NCBI GenBank assembly: GCA_024280265.1
Contig: JAJRQL010000217.1
Location: forward strand, 1-35,307
Source of the DNA: Deltaproteobacteria bacterium
GTDB taxonomy: Bacteria; Desulfobacterota; Desulfobulbia; Desulfobulbales; Desulfocapsaceae
DNA: 35,307 bases
Direction: 5' to 3'
In this document: positions 1-7,403 of the stretch, piece after piece
Layout of the letters: each line of letters opens with the position of its first letter
Position numbering within the stretch: position 1 is the first letter of the stretch
Notes under the pieces: generated by a model
The model's database searches: none
The model's input: the letters and a program-made list of their open reading frames with translations, nothing else
What the model was told of the DNA's origin: nothing
Translations under genes and position numbers: made by a program

Positions 1-96
1 GTGTTTGAATATGTGAACCTGATACAGGAAAATCAGGTTGATATCAATGAACAGATAGGTCAAGATGGATGTATCTTCGATGACATCCCGTTCTGA
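1..96 (+). CDS. C-terminal end of an unidentified protein (partial)
   Basis: The reading frame is open from the first base of the window and stops with TGA at 94-96. It codes for about 31 residues, ending DDGIF-like in the form GCIFDDIPF. The stretch is acidic and shows no motif I recognise. It lies about 67 bp upstream of the phenylacetate-CoA ligase start on the same strand, so it may be the preceding gene of the same operon. The fragment is too short to name, and a chance open frame cannot be excluded because the gene start is outside the window. Confidence 0.4.
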   Translation: MFEYVNLIQENQVDINEQIGQDGCIFDDIPF

Positions 97-163
97 CCTG
101 TCAGGGCAAAAGACCCTTCAGGGCATACGTCCTTATTTATAAAATTCAACCTAATTGCTGATT

Positions 164-1462
164 ATGTACTGGGAATCTGAAAAAGAATGTATGGATCGTG
201 GTGAGCTTGAACAATTTCAGCTGGAACGTCTCCAGTCCACTCTCAACCGGGTGGGGGCCCATGTTCCTTTTTATCGGAAGAAGTTTGGTGAGATGAAACT
301 GGATTATGAGAGTTTCAATTCCCTTGATGATATCCGTAAGCTTCCCTTCACCACCAAGCAGAATTTACGAGACAGTTATCCCTACGGTATGTTTGCTGTT
401 CCTCTACGCGAGGTGGTTCGAGTTCATTCCTCATCAGGTACAACCGGTCAGGCAACGGTGGTTGGGTACACCAGAAATGATATCAAAAACTGGTCCAATC
501 TGGTGGCTCGTATTCTCACCGCCGCAGGTCTCACTGCTGATGATGTGATTCAGATCGCTTTTGGTTACGGACTCTTCACCGGTGGTTTTGGACTGCACTA
601 TGGTGCAGAACGTTTAGGCGCCTCGGTTATTCCCATCTCTGCCGGAAATACCAAACGTCAGATTCAAATCATGCAGGATTTCAAGACCACTGCCCTGGTA
701 TGCACTCCGTCATACGCTCTCAATATTGCAGATGTACTTTTTGATATGGGGATTAATCCGGCTGGCCTGTCCCTTACATTTGGTCTTTTTGGGGCTGAAC
801 CCTGGTCTGAGGCCATGCGTCAGGAGATAAACGATAAGCTTGGTATTCGTGCCACAGATAATTATGGACTGTCAGAGGTTATGGGGCCGGGTGTTGCTGG
901 AGAGTGCATTGAGTGTAATGGTCTTCATATCAATGAAGATCATTTTCTGGTAGAGATCCTTGACCCGGAAACACTGGATCCTGTTGAGCCCGGAGAGGTA
1001 GGTGAACTGGTTATCACCACACTCACCAAAGAGGCTTTCCCCATGATTCGATACCGCACCCGGGATCTCACCCGTTTTATTCCGGAACCCTGTCCCTGCG
1101 GGCGGACTTTCAGGCGCATGCATCGTATTCTCGGTCGCACCGATGATATGCTGATCATCAAGGGAGTGAATGTCTTTCCTACCCAGATCGAATCTGTACT
1201 TTTCAACATCGATGGAACCGAACCTCACTACCGGATTGTCGTGGAAAGGGAAAATCACCAGGATCGTGCTACTGTGCTGGTGGAGGTGAAGGAGTCTCTG
1301 TTTTCTGATCAGATGAGCCAGCAGCGAGAACTGATTGACATCATCAGAAAGCAGCTCAGTTCCGAGCTTGGTATCGGGGTAGTGGTAAAACTTGTAGAAG
1401 AACGAACCCTTGAACGTTTTGAAGGGAAAGGCCAGAGGGTCATTGATAAGAGAAAAATATGA
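164..1462 (+). CDS. paaK: Phenylacetate-CoA ligase
   Basis: An adenylate-forming enzyme that activates phenylacetate or another aryl acid with ATP and CoA to the CoA thioester in the cytoplasm. The open frame extends back to a TTG at 155, but the ATG at 164 gives [12 protein letters not shown], which matches the usual PaaK N-terminus, for 432 residues, the family's normal size. Visible motifs are the Ser/Gly/Thr-rich AMP-binding loop [15 protein letters not shown] near residue 90 and the family core [10 protein letters not shown] followed by [16 protein letters not shown]. The C-terminal part carries [20 protein letters not shown], the swinging AMP-binding C domain. The stop overlaps the start of rph by four bases (ATGA), so the two are translationally coupled. 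In anaerobes such ligases often recycle aryl acids made from aromatic amino acids; no indolepyruvate oxidoreductase is visible here, so the substrate is open. Confidence 0.93.
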   Translation: MYWESEKECMDRGELEQFQLERLQSTLNRVGAHVPFYRKKFGEMKLDYESFNSLDDIRKLPFTTKQNLRDSYPYGMFAVPLREVVRVHSSSGTTGQATVVGYTRNDIKNWSNLVARILTAAGLTADDVIQIAFGYGLFTGGFGLHYGAERLGASVIPISAGNTKRQIQIMQDFKTTALVCTPSYALNIADVLFDMGINPAGLSLTFGLFGAEPWSEAMRQEINDKLGIRATDNYGLSEVMGPGVAGECIECNGLHINEDHFLVEILDPETLDPVEPGEVGELVITTLTKEAFPMIRYRTRDLTRFIPEPCPCGRTFRRMHRILGRTDDMLIIKGVNVFPTQIESVLFNIDGTEPHYRIVVERENHQDRATVLVEVKESLFSDQMSQQRELIDIIRKQLSSELGIGVVVKLVEERTLERFEGKGQRVIDKRKI

Positions 1463-2157
1463 GTCGTTTTGAGGGAAGGAAGTATGACAGCCTGCGAGCG
1501 TTGTCACTGGAGTGGGATTTTCAGCCGGGAGCGGATGCCTCGCTGCTGATCCGTATGGGCGGAACCCATGTGCTCTGTGCCGTAAGTGTTGAAGAGAAAG
1601 TCCCTCCTTTTTTGAAAGACGGTGGCAAAGGCTGGATTACGGCGGAGTACGGCATGCTGCCTGGCGCCACAGACTCCAGATACCGGCGTGAGATTGGTGG
1701 CCGTTCCGGCAGGACCCATGAGATACAGCGCCTTATTGGCCGCAGCCTGCGGATGATGGTGGATCTTTCCACCATTGGAGAACGTACTTTCAGGGTGGAC
1801 TGTGATGTGTTAAACGCCGATGGCGGTACCCGTACCGCATCCATCACTGGTGGGGCCCTTGCTCTGCGGTGTGCCTTTGAGAAACTGGTGGCTGATGGAA
1901 CGCTTGAGGAAATGCCCGAGATCCTGCCGGTGGCGGCAATTTCAGTGGGGATTGTTGCTGGTGAACCCTGCCTTGATCTCGATTACAGTGAAGATTCCAG
2001 TGCTGAGGTGGATGCCAACTTTGTGATGAGTGGTGACGGGCGCTGGATAGAGATGCAATCTACGGCAGAGGGAAAGCCTTTTAGTTCTGAATCCTTTCTG
2101 GCAATGACAGCGCTTGCTGAAAAGGGCATCAATGAGCTCTTCAAACTATGGAAATAG
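1459..2157 (+). CDS. rph: Ribonuclease PH
   Basis: A phosphate-dependent 3'-5' exoribonuclease that trims the 3' ends of tRNA precursors, working as a hexameric ring in the cytoplasm. The 232-residue product has the normal length. It shows the signature stretch [18 protein letters not shown], which includes the phosphate-binding Arg residues, then [18 protein letters not shown] and the C-terminal [21 protein letters not shown]. The ATG overlaps the stop of paaK by four bases. rph is often followed by rdgB; here a small HAD phosphatase follows instead, 37 bp downstream. Confidence 0.95.
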   Translation: MSRFEGRKYDSLRALSLEWDFQPGADASLLIRMGGTHVLCAVSVEEKVPPFLKDGGKGWITAEYGMLPGATDSRYRREIGGRSGRTHEIQRLIGRSLRMMVDLSTIGERTFRVDCDVLNADGGTRTASITGGALALRCAFEKLVADGTLEEMPEILPVAAISVGIVAGEPCLDLDYSEDSSAEVDANFVMSGDGRWIEMQSTAEGKPFSSESFLAMTALAEKGINELFKLWK

Positions 2158-2194
2158 CCTTCCCAGGTGAAAAAAGCCTGCAAAAGGAAAGCAA

Positions 2195-2587
2195 ATGTAT
2201 ATCTGCATAGACTTTGATGGAACAGTGGTTGATCATCGTTATCCTTATGTCGGGGATCCCGTGCCACTGGCAATTGACTGGCTGCAGCGCTGGCAGGAAC
2301 TTGGGGCAAAGCTGATCCTCTTTACCATGCGCTCAGATAACGGTGCGGGACAGGACCTGCTCAGCGATGCAGTGAACTATCTACGGGAGAACAGTATTGA
2401 GCTCTTTGGTATCAATCAGAATCCCGATCAGCTCTCCTGGACGGACAGTCCCAAGGCTTATGCTCACCTCTACATTGATGATGCGGCCTTTGGCTGTCCC
2501 CTGATCCATCTCGCTACGTTCAATAAACCCTGTGTTGACTGGAGAGAGGTGGGCCCGGCCGTTGAAAAACTTCTCCTGGAAAGCTGA
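2195..2587 (+). CDS. Small HAD-family phosphatase
   Basis: A 130-residue protein of the haloacid dehalogenase fold, probably a magnesium-dependent phosphatase of unknown substrate. Motif I is IDFDGTVV at residues 4-11, where the first Asp would be the nucleophile. Motif II is LFTMRS near residue 45, and the metal-binding acidic pair of motif IV is YIDDAAFG near residue 93. There is almost no cap domain, which suggests a C0-type enzyme acting on a large or exposed substrate. A good ribosome site (AAGGAAAG) sits seven to nine bases before the ATG. It follows rph closely and probably shares its transcript. The family assignment is firm; the role is not known. Confidence 0.75.
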   Translation: MYICIDFDGTVVDHRYPYVGDPVPLAIDWLQRWQELGAKLILFTMRSDNGAGQDLLSDAVNYLRENSIELFGINQNPDQLSWTDSPKAYAHLYIDDAAFGCPLIHLATFNKPCVDWREVGPAVEKLLLES

Positions 2588-2620
2588 CAGATCAACAATA
2601 TTGGGATTGCAGGTGCTACC

Positions 2621-3256
2621 ATGAGTTTTCCTGGAGTAACAGATCTTGGGCTTTTTATCATAGCAGGCCTGATCCTGAACATCACCCCAGGTGCCGATCT
2701 GCTCTATATTACCAGCCGCAGTGCTGCCCTTGGGAAAAAGGCCGGGATGATTGCAGCACTCGGTATCGGCACCGGTTGTATGGTCCATGTGGCTGCAGCG
2801 TCTCTTGGCTTCTCGATGATTCTGGCTTCTTCTTCGCTGGTTTTCAGTATTGTGAAGTACCTGGGTGCAGTCTATTTGATCTATCTTGGAATACATACCC
2901 TGCTCTCCCTGAAGAATAGTAATTCCGAACAGGAGAAGCAGCTTCAACAGACAGCAACTGCACAGATATTCAGACAGGCAATTCTCATCAATGCCCTGAA
3001 CCCTAAGGTTGCCCTCTTTTTCATGGCCCTTCTGCCGCAATTCGTCTCAGCAGAGGCAAGTCATCCCAGTCTGATATTTTTCTTTCTCGGGGTGTTGTTT
3101 ACTGTAAATGGAACAGTGATAAATATCCTCATGGCTCTTTCTACCTCTATTGTCGGTGCTAAACTCCAGCATCTTAGCGTACTGCCAGAGCTTATGAAAA
3201 CCATGGTCGGAACACTCTTTGTCGCCCTCGGTATCCGCCTGGCATTCTTCTCTTGA
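2621..3256 (+). CDS. LysE/RhtB-family amino-acid exporter
   Basis: An inner-membrane exporter of the LysE/RhtB superfamily, whose members pump out amino acids or related small metabolites. The 211-residue protein is the family's usual size, with about six hydrophobic segments. It has the N-terminal signature NITPGADLLYI near residue 20 and the mid-protein INALNPKVALFFMALLPQFV near residue 125. Substrate cannot be told from sequence. It lies 33 bp after the HAD gene on the same strand. A second LysE-family gene lies at 5910-6527 and shares these two signatures, so the pair may be paralogues. Confidence 0.88.
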   Translation: MSFPGVTDLGLFIIAGLILNITPGADLLYITSRSAALGKKAGMIAALGIGTGCMVHVAAASLGFSMILASSSLVFSIVKYLGAVYLIYLGIHTLLSLKNSNSEQEKQLQQTATAQIFRQAILINALNPKVALFFMALLPQFVSAEASHPSLIFFFLGVLFTVNGTVINILMALSTSIVGAKLQHLSVLPELMKTMVGTLFVALGIRLAFFS

Positions 3257-3267
3257 GCACACAGTAC

Positions 3268-3300
3268 AAAAAAACCCCTTCCAGATGATCTTGGAAGGGG
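3268..3300 (-). terminator. Intrinsic terminator of the small sigma-54 gene
   Basis: A perfect 9-bp stem (CCCCTTCCA at 3275-3283 with TGGAAGGGG at 3292-3300) has an 8-nt loop. Read on the minus strand the stem is followed by seven T residues (positions 3274-3268). On the plus strand it is followed by TCAGGGGAGG without a T run. It therefore serves minus-strand transcription, ending the short gene at 3376-3543. Confidence 0.8.
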
Positions 3301-3375
3301 TCAGGGGAGGGGAAAAGAAGATATATATAAAGTGGCTTTACAGCCAACGGAGAAACATGAAATTTTTCACGAAAA

Positions 3376-3543
3376 TTATGTTGCCGTGATCATTCCTCTG
3401 ACCTGATATTTTGTGAGTATTGATCGCTGCAATTCAAAAATCTCAGCCGTAAGCTTTGCAATTCTGCCTGAGTCAGGGCTTGTTTGTTGAAGGAGATGTC
3501 TTGTGGCACGTCTGACAGCAATTTCATGGCGTAAAATTTTCAT
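3376..3543 (-). CDS. Small 55-residue protein under a sigma-54 promoter
   Basis: A short open frame beginning MKILRHEIAVRRATRHL and ending YQVRGMITAT. I do not recognise it. The product is basic and predicted mostly helical, with no signal peptide or membrane segment, and the stretch RIAKLTAEIFELQRSIL (residues 27-43) could form an amphipathic helix or short coiled coil. Support for a real gene comes from context. A GAGGAC ribosome site lies about nine bases before the ATG, a near-consensus sigma-54 promoter lies about 46 bp upstream, and a strong minus-strand terminator lies about 75 bp after the stop. It is a one-gene transcription unit facing the LysE gene. The transcript might instead act as an RNA. 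Confidence 0.62.
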   Translation of the reverse strand: MKILRHEIAVRRATRHLLQQTSPDSGRIAKLTAEIFELQRSILTKYQVRGMITAT

Positions 3544-3600
3544 TTTGTTGTCCTCATGATCTAAGAAAAAAGTGTTGTTTCAAATTCTATTTTAAGTAAC

Positions 3601-3615
3601 GCAAGGGGTGTGCCA
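3601..3615 (-). promoter_or_regulatory. Sigma-54 (RpoN) promoter
   Basis: On the minus strand the sequence reads TGGCAC-ACCCC-TTGC, an exact match to the -24 TGGCAC and -12 TTGC blocks of the sigma-54 consensus, with exactly 10 bases between the GG and GC dinucleotides. The expected start is near 3589, giving a leader of about 46 nt before the ATG at 3543. Sigma-54 promoters need an enhancer-binding ATPase, and a suitable inverted repeat lies about 140 bp upstream. Confidence 0.75.
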
Positions 3616-3716
3616 GAACGACGGAAGTGTCTATGTTGTTGAAAGTACGCATATGTGGAATGGTACTTTTGGGGAAGTATGGGTTGTTTGGAGAAAAGGT
3701 GAATAGAAAGTATCCA

Positions 3717-3740
3717 TTTTACTCGGTAGCATGAGTAAAA
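3717..3740. promoter_or_regulatory. Putative enhancer-binding site (8-8-8 inverted repeat)
   Basis: TTTTACTC-N8-GAGTAAAA is a perfect inverted repeat of two 8-bp arms. Its centre lies about 140 bp upstream of the start predicted for the sigma-54 promoter at 3601-3615, within the range usual for NtrC-type activators. Neither side is followed by a T run, so a terminator for ogt is unlikely, although a 3' hairpin of the ogt transcript is a possible alternative. Confidence 0.5.
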
Positions 3741-3771
3741 AGTATTCAATTGTCTGGTTAAGGAGTAGTTG

Positions 3772-4296
3772 TCAGGATGATGCCAGGGTCACTTTCATGT
3801 GTGAGATGATATGACCTTCCAGGAGAAGCAGGAATTTTTTGATCTCAGGCCCTCCGGTAAAGCCTGAGATCTTGCCGGATTTTCCGATTACTCGGTGACA
3901 GGGAATGACTATGGGAAGTGGATTGGCTCCATTTGCACTGCCCACTGCCCGTACTGCCTTGACTCTTCCCATGAGTTTCGCCTGTTCCTGGTACGAATGT
4001 GTCTTTCCGTATGGTATGGTCAAAAGAGTTTCCCATGCCAGTTGCTGAAACTCTGTGCCCCGGAAGGACAGGGGCAGGTTGAAATGTGTTCTTTCTGCCC
4101 TGAAATATTCCTGTAACTGGGTCCGGGTACGGCTGATAATGGTGTTGTCACCCCGTGGAAGGGGCCCGGCTTTCTGGAGAACGCTTCCCCAGTTACCAGC
4201 AAAGACAATTTTTTTCAGGAATTGATGATTAGCGACTATTACAATAGTTCCAACGGGAGACAGATATTTCTGGTAGCGGGTTGTGGTGGTGTCCAT
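3772..4296 (-). CDS. ogt: Methylated-DNA--[protein]-cysteine S-methyltransferase
   Basis: A suicide DNA-repair protein that moves the alkyl group from O6-alkylguanine to its own cysteine. The active-site block IPCHRVIG is present near residue 133, preceded by the helix-turn-helix region with RAVGSANGANPLPI and the Arg finger, and followed by SGFTGG. The 174-residue length fits the Ogt class rather than the larger Ada protein, since no Ada Zn-binding Cys cluster is present. The ATG at 4296 lacks a good ribosome site, but it places YLSPVGTIVIVAN at the normal distance from the N-terminus. It is transcribed alone. Confidence 0.93.
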   Translation of the reverse strand: MDTTTTRYQKYLSPVGTIVIVANHQFLKKIVFAGNWGSVLQKAGPLPRGDNTIISRTRTQLQEYFRAERTHFNLPLSFRGTEFQQLAWETLLTIPYGKTHSYQEQAKLMGRVKAVRAVGSANGANPLPIVIPCHRVIGKSGKISGFTGGPEIKKFLLLLEGHIISHMKVTLASS

Positions 4297-4400
4297 TTTG
4301 AAAGGGTCTACTGGTGATGAAGAGTCTTTGTAATGGGGTTGGAGAGTGGTTTGTAAAATGATTGTTCTGTTGTTAAATAATGGTTTTATGACTCATTCTA

Positions 4401-4498
4401 TTGCCGATCCATTTGAATAACATATTTAGGCCTTTCCGGCATGTATTACCGATATTATATATGCCAGCAGGTGTCGGGCATGCCCTGTTCTTTTTTTT
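4401..4498 (+). ncRNA. Candidate small RNA with terminal T run
   Basis: The 318-bp gap between ogt and the transglycosylase gene contains a 9-bp hairpin (GGCATGTAT at 4438-4446 with ATATATGCC at 4457-4465, one G-U pair). A second GC-rich hairpin follows at 4468-4487 (CAGG/CCTG around GGGCATGCCC), then eight T residues at 4491-4498. A weak promoter (TTGCCG at 4401, TATTTA at 4423, 16-bp spacer) would start transcription near 4435, just before the first hairpin. The arrangement resembles a small RNA of about 60 nt with an intrinsic terminator. The second stem is short, so this is only a candidate. Confidence 0.3.
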
Positions 4499-4614
4499 GA
4501 GAGGCTGATTTTAAGCCGTTTATTATCAAACAAATGGTCATTGGGGGCATGCTGTGGTAAAAAGGTTATAATAATAAATACCAAAACATCTCTTTATAAT
4601 ATACACAGGTATCC

Positions 4615-5844
4615 ATGAGGAATTATAATATATTTTCAGTACTGTTGTTGTGCCTTTTCAGTGTTTTTTCTATTGCATTCTCACCGGTAGCTCAGGCTGT
4701 TCCCGTTGACAGTCAGAGTTTTCAAGAGTTTCTGGACTCTTTTTATAAAGAGGCAGCAAAAAAAGGAATCCAGAAAAAGACCTATGACAGGGCTTTCGCC
4801 ACCGTGACAGCCCCAGATAAAACCGTGTTGAAGAACGCACAATATCAGCCGGAGTTTACCACAGAGATCTGGGACTATCTTGATACCCGGGTAAATCGCA
4901 GGAGTGTTGATGAAGGCAGGATCATGGCCCGGGTGTATGGAGATCTGCTGTCTCGGATCGAATCTCAATTCGGTGTAGCACCGGAGGTGATACTTGCTAT
5001 CTGGTCCATGGAGACCAGTTATGGAGCTGCTCTTTTGCGCACCTCACGTCTCTATTATGTGCCACGGTCTCTTGCTACTCTGGCCTACGCCGATAAACGG
5101 CGCCAGGAATTTGCCCGCAAACAGCTTCTGGCTGCGCTGGAAATCGTCCAGGCAGGAGATGTGGAGTTGGACCAGCTCACAGGATCCTGGGCCGGTGCCA
5201 TGGGCCATACACAATTTATTCCGACCAGTTTTCTTGCCTATGGGGTCGATATGGATGGGGATGGTCATCGTGATATCTGGAACTCCATACCTGACGCCCT
5301 GGCAACCGCCGCAAACCTGCTGGCAAGTAACAAATGGAAGACTGGAAAACCCTGGGGGTATGAGGTACTTGTCCCGGATAAAGGTGGACAGCTTGAAGGC
5401 CAGAAAAAAACATTGGCTCAATGGCAGCAGCTGGGTTTTGTAAGACCCGGAAAGAACGCTTTTGATTACCCCGAAGAGGAAGCTGAGCTGAAGATGCTGG
5501 GTGGCGACAAGGGCCCCGGGTTTCTCATGCTGCATAACTTCTTTGTTCTCAAGCGTTACAATAATTCTGATTTCTACGCACTTGCAGTCGGGCTTCTTGC
5601 AGACAGGATAGCAGGAAGAGCCGCCATGTCTCAAACATGGCCGCGGCCAAAAGGAGCACTTACCGTGGAGGAAAAGTTTGAGGTTCAGGAATTGTTGAAA
5701 GAGAAAGGTTTTTATTCCGGCGAGATAGATGGCAGAATTGGCAGCAATAGCAGGAAGGGAATACGGGAATTTCAGATTCAGAATGATTTGGAAGTAACTG
5801 GTCAAGCCTCCAAGGATGTCCTGAAAGTGCTCCGAAAGAGATAA
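4615..5844 (+). CDS. Lytic murein transglycosylase, MltB family, with peptidoglycan-binding domain
   Basis: An exported enzyme that cleaves the glycan strands of peptidoglycan, forming 1,6-anhydromuramic ends. Residues 1-28 form a signal peptide (Leu/Phe-rich core ending in VAQA) with no lipobox Cys, so the protein is probably soluble and periplasmic. Residues 30-330 are the SLT_2 domain; the catalytic Glu is E133 in IWSMETSYGA, and AGAMGHTQFIPTSFLAYGVDMDGDG is the typical downstream core. Residues about 350-407 are a PG_binding_1 domain with GFYSGEIDGRIG and REFQIQNDLEVTG. TATAAT-like boxes lie at 4567 and 4595, without a convincing -35. The 409-residue length is normal. A LysE-family gene follows 65 bp downstream. 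Confidence 0.92.
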   Translation: MRNYNIFSVLLLCLFSVFSIAFSPVAQAVPVDSQSFQEFLDSFYKEAAKKGIQKKTYDRAFATVTAPDKTVLKNAQYQPEFTTEIWDYLDTRVNRRSVDEGRIMARVYGDLLSRIESQFGVAPEVILAIWSMETSYGAALLRTSRLYYVPRSLATLAYADKRRQEFARKQLLAALEIVQAGDVELDQLTGSWAGAMGHTQFIPTSFLAYGVDMDGDGHRDIWNSIPDALATAANLLASNKWKTGKPWGYEVLVPDKGGQLEGQKKTLAQWQQLGFVRPGKNAFDYPEEEAELKMLGGDKGPGFLMLHNFFVLKRYNNSDFYALAVGLLADRIAGRAAMSQTWPRPKGALTVEEKFEVQELLKEKGFYSGEIDGRIGSNSRKGIREFQIQNDLEVTGQASKDVLKVLRKR

Positions 5845-5909
5845 AACAATGGTGTGGCTGTGATGTATGGAGAGAACTGTCTTGCAGGATGTGACAAGGG
5901 CGAGAGACC

Positions 5910-6527
5910 ATGACTCTTACTGCCTGGTTTTCTCTTGCATCTATCTGTGTCGTAGGAGCCATGTCGCCGGGGCCAAGTCTCGCTGTTGTTTTAAAAAACA
6001 CTTTGGCTGGTGGTCGTTCTGAGGGAGTGAAAACTGCAGTTGCTCACGGACTCGGGGTCGGCTTATATGCCTTTGCGACAGCAGCCGGGCTTGCAGTCCT
6101 GATCACCGGGAGTCCAATATTGTTTCAGGTAGTGCAGTGGCTGGGTGCTTTTTTTCTGGTATATCTTGGGGCGAAGGCGCTCGTTGGAAACACCGGTATC
6201 GCCCAGGCGGCCCAGACGGAGGCAGATTTTACACACAAGGGGCATGGCTTTCGTGTCGGTTTTCTTGCCGCTTTTCTTAATCCCAAGCTGGCCCTCTTTT
6301 TTGCTGCTCTCTTCAGCCAGTTTGTTTCAGCCGATGCCCAGTTATCAGAAAAAATGTTAATGGCTCTGACTGCTGCATTTATCGATGCCGGATGGTATCT
6401 GCTGGTGGTGCTTGTTCTCTCCCAGTCACGGATATTGGGAGTACTACGTCACAGGGCAAATGTGCTGGATAAGATATTCGGGGTCCTTCTCATTATGCTG
6501 GCGGTACGACTTTTTATGGCCCCGTAA
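5910..6527 (+). CDS. LysE/RhtB-family exporter (second copy)
   Basis: An inner-membrane amino-acid or metabolite exporter of 205 residues. It has the signature GAMSPGPSLAVVLKNTLAGG near residue 16, six hydrophobic segments, and the central FLNPKLALFFAALFSQFVSA. It resembles the protein at 2621-3256 in these blocks but differs elsewhere, for example in the N-terminal signature (SPGP here, TPGA there). The ribosome site is modest (GGGCGAGAG before the ATG). The transported compound is not predictable. Confidence 0.88.
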   Translation: MTLTAWFSLASICVVGAMSPGPSLAVVLKNTLAGGRSEGVKTAVAHGLGVGLYAFATAAGLAVLITGSPILFQVVQWLGAFFLVYLGAKALVGNTGIAQAAQTEADFTHKGHGFRVGFLAAFLNPKLALFFAALFSQFVSADAQLSEKMLMALTAAFIDAGWYLLVVLVLSQSRILGVLRHRANVLDKIFGVLLIMLAVRLFMAP

Positions 6528-6648
6528 GGGGACATGGAAGTACTGTGTGTCTTCGCCGTCCCAGGTCTTACAATGGGTGTTCTGTTCGTTTGGTATCTCC
6601 TTTTAATTGAAAATACACCTTAACATACTGTCCTGTTTGCAGGGGCCA

Positions 6649-6828
6649 CTATAGACTGTTGATTTTCCCTGCATCACCTCCAATAGATTGATTGGTATAG
6701 AGTTTTCTCAGGCCAAGTTCTTTCATGGTGTGGCCGTTCAGGCTGGAGCGGGAAGAAATAATGGCCTCAAGTATACCAAATTGTTCCGGTGACGATTCTG
6801 ACACAAAAGTCTGAATGGAAGCAATCGG
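6649..6828 (-). pseudogene. Remnant of a TrkA-C (RCK_C) domain, probably from an SLC13-type permease
   Basis: After two adjacent stops (TAG, TAA) the minus strand is open for 59 codons to TAG at 6649. The translation includes SSPEQFGILEAIISSRSSL and NGHTMKELGLRKLY. The pattern of acidic lead-in, then EAIISxRSSLNGxTMKELxLRKLY, is how TrkA-C domains in SLC13/DASS permeases and K+ channels begin. There is no start codon, ribosome site or membrane part in front, and the domain is cut short at its C-terminus. It abuts the broken outer-membrane gene upstream, so a deletion probably joined two decayed genes. Confidence 0.5.
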
Positions 6829-6831
6829 TTA

Positions 6832-7196
6832 CTAGTGTAAGACGTTAATGACGGTGTATACGGCTTTCCGTTGGAGTTGTCATTGAAGTCATCTAAGAAA
6901 AGCGGAGTATTTCCTAACACTGCAGCATAGGCATGGAATCCTGCATATGCAGGCGTCAGATATCCAAGACGCAAACGGACAGGGTCACCGTTGGCAGACC
7001 GCAGATCGTCATCAACCACACGATCGTAGCGATATCGCAGATTAAGTGTTATCTGGTTCCAGTCGTCTTACAGGTCTTGTGAGAATGTATCAGTTGCTGT
7101 GGGTTCTGTTGCAGAGACAGAGGCGCTTGTCAGCAGCACTGTCAGACATGCGCTGCTGAAGGAGAGTAGCTTACTACAGGGGAAAATAGTTGACAT
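6832..7196 (-). pseudogene. Broken outer-membrane (alginate-export/porin-like) protein gene
   Basis: An ATG at 7196 preceded by GGAGAA starts a signal peptide (Leu/Ser-rich core ending SASVSA). After 42 codons an in-frame TAA (7068-7070) interrupts it. The same frame then continues with DDWNQITLNLRYRYDRV, LRLGYLTPAYAGFHAYA and FNDNSNGK, alternating strands typical of beta-barrel proteins of the alginate-export type. Near 6861 a frameshift appears: the expected continuation after NGK (Tyr-x-Val-Ile) is found in another frame as VYTVINV, which soon stops. Only the first 100 or so codons of a protein normally several times larger remain. The family call rests on pattern recall. Confidence 0.65.
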
Positions 7197-7403
7197 AATC
7201 GTTCTCCAATATGCTCAAAGGGTAGTGAGAGATGGTTGCGCTTTGCCGAATCTTCACATGGGTCTCTTAATCTCCTCTGTACTTGTATCAGGTTGATGTT
7301 TCCACTATTGCATTACTTGTAATCAGCAGGATTTTATCTCCGTCTGAAAAAGACGTGGTTAGTTGGAAAGCCCTGTGGCCAGTTTGTATTCTCTTTTTTT
7401 TGT
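7197..7403. other. Non-coding gap downstream of glgX
   Basis: Between the end of glgX and the ribosome site of the broken outer-membrane gene I see no open frame with coding character. A small stem CGTCT/AGACG occurs near 7345-7365 without a T run, so it is not a convincing glgX terminator. Confidence 0.5.

Noticed and set aside
3275-3300. Hairpin after the LysE gene taken as its plus-strand terminator
   Set aside because: On the plus strand the stem is followed by a G-rich sequence without T residues; the T run is on the minus-strand side.
3561-3749. 62-codon open frame on the minus strand between ogt and the small gene
   Set aside because: It covers the sigma-54 promoter and the inverted repeat, has no ribosome site, and its composition does not look coding.
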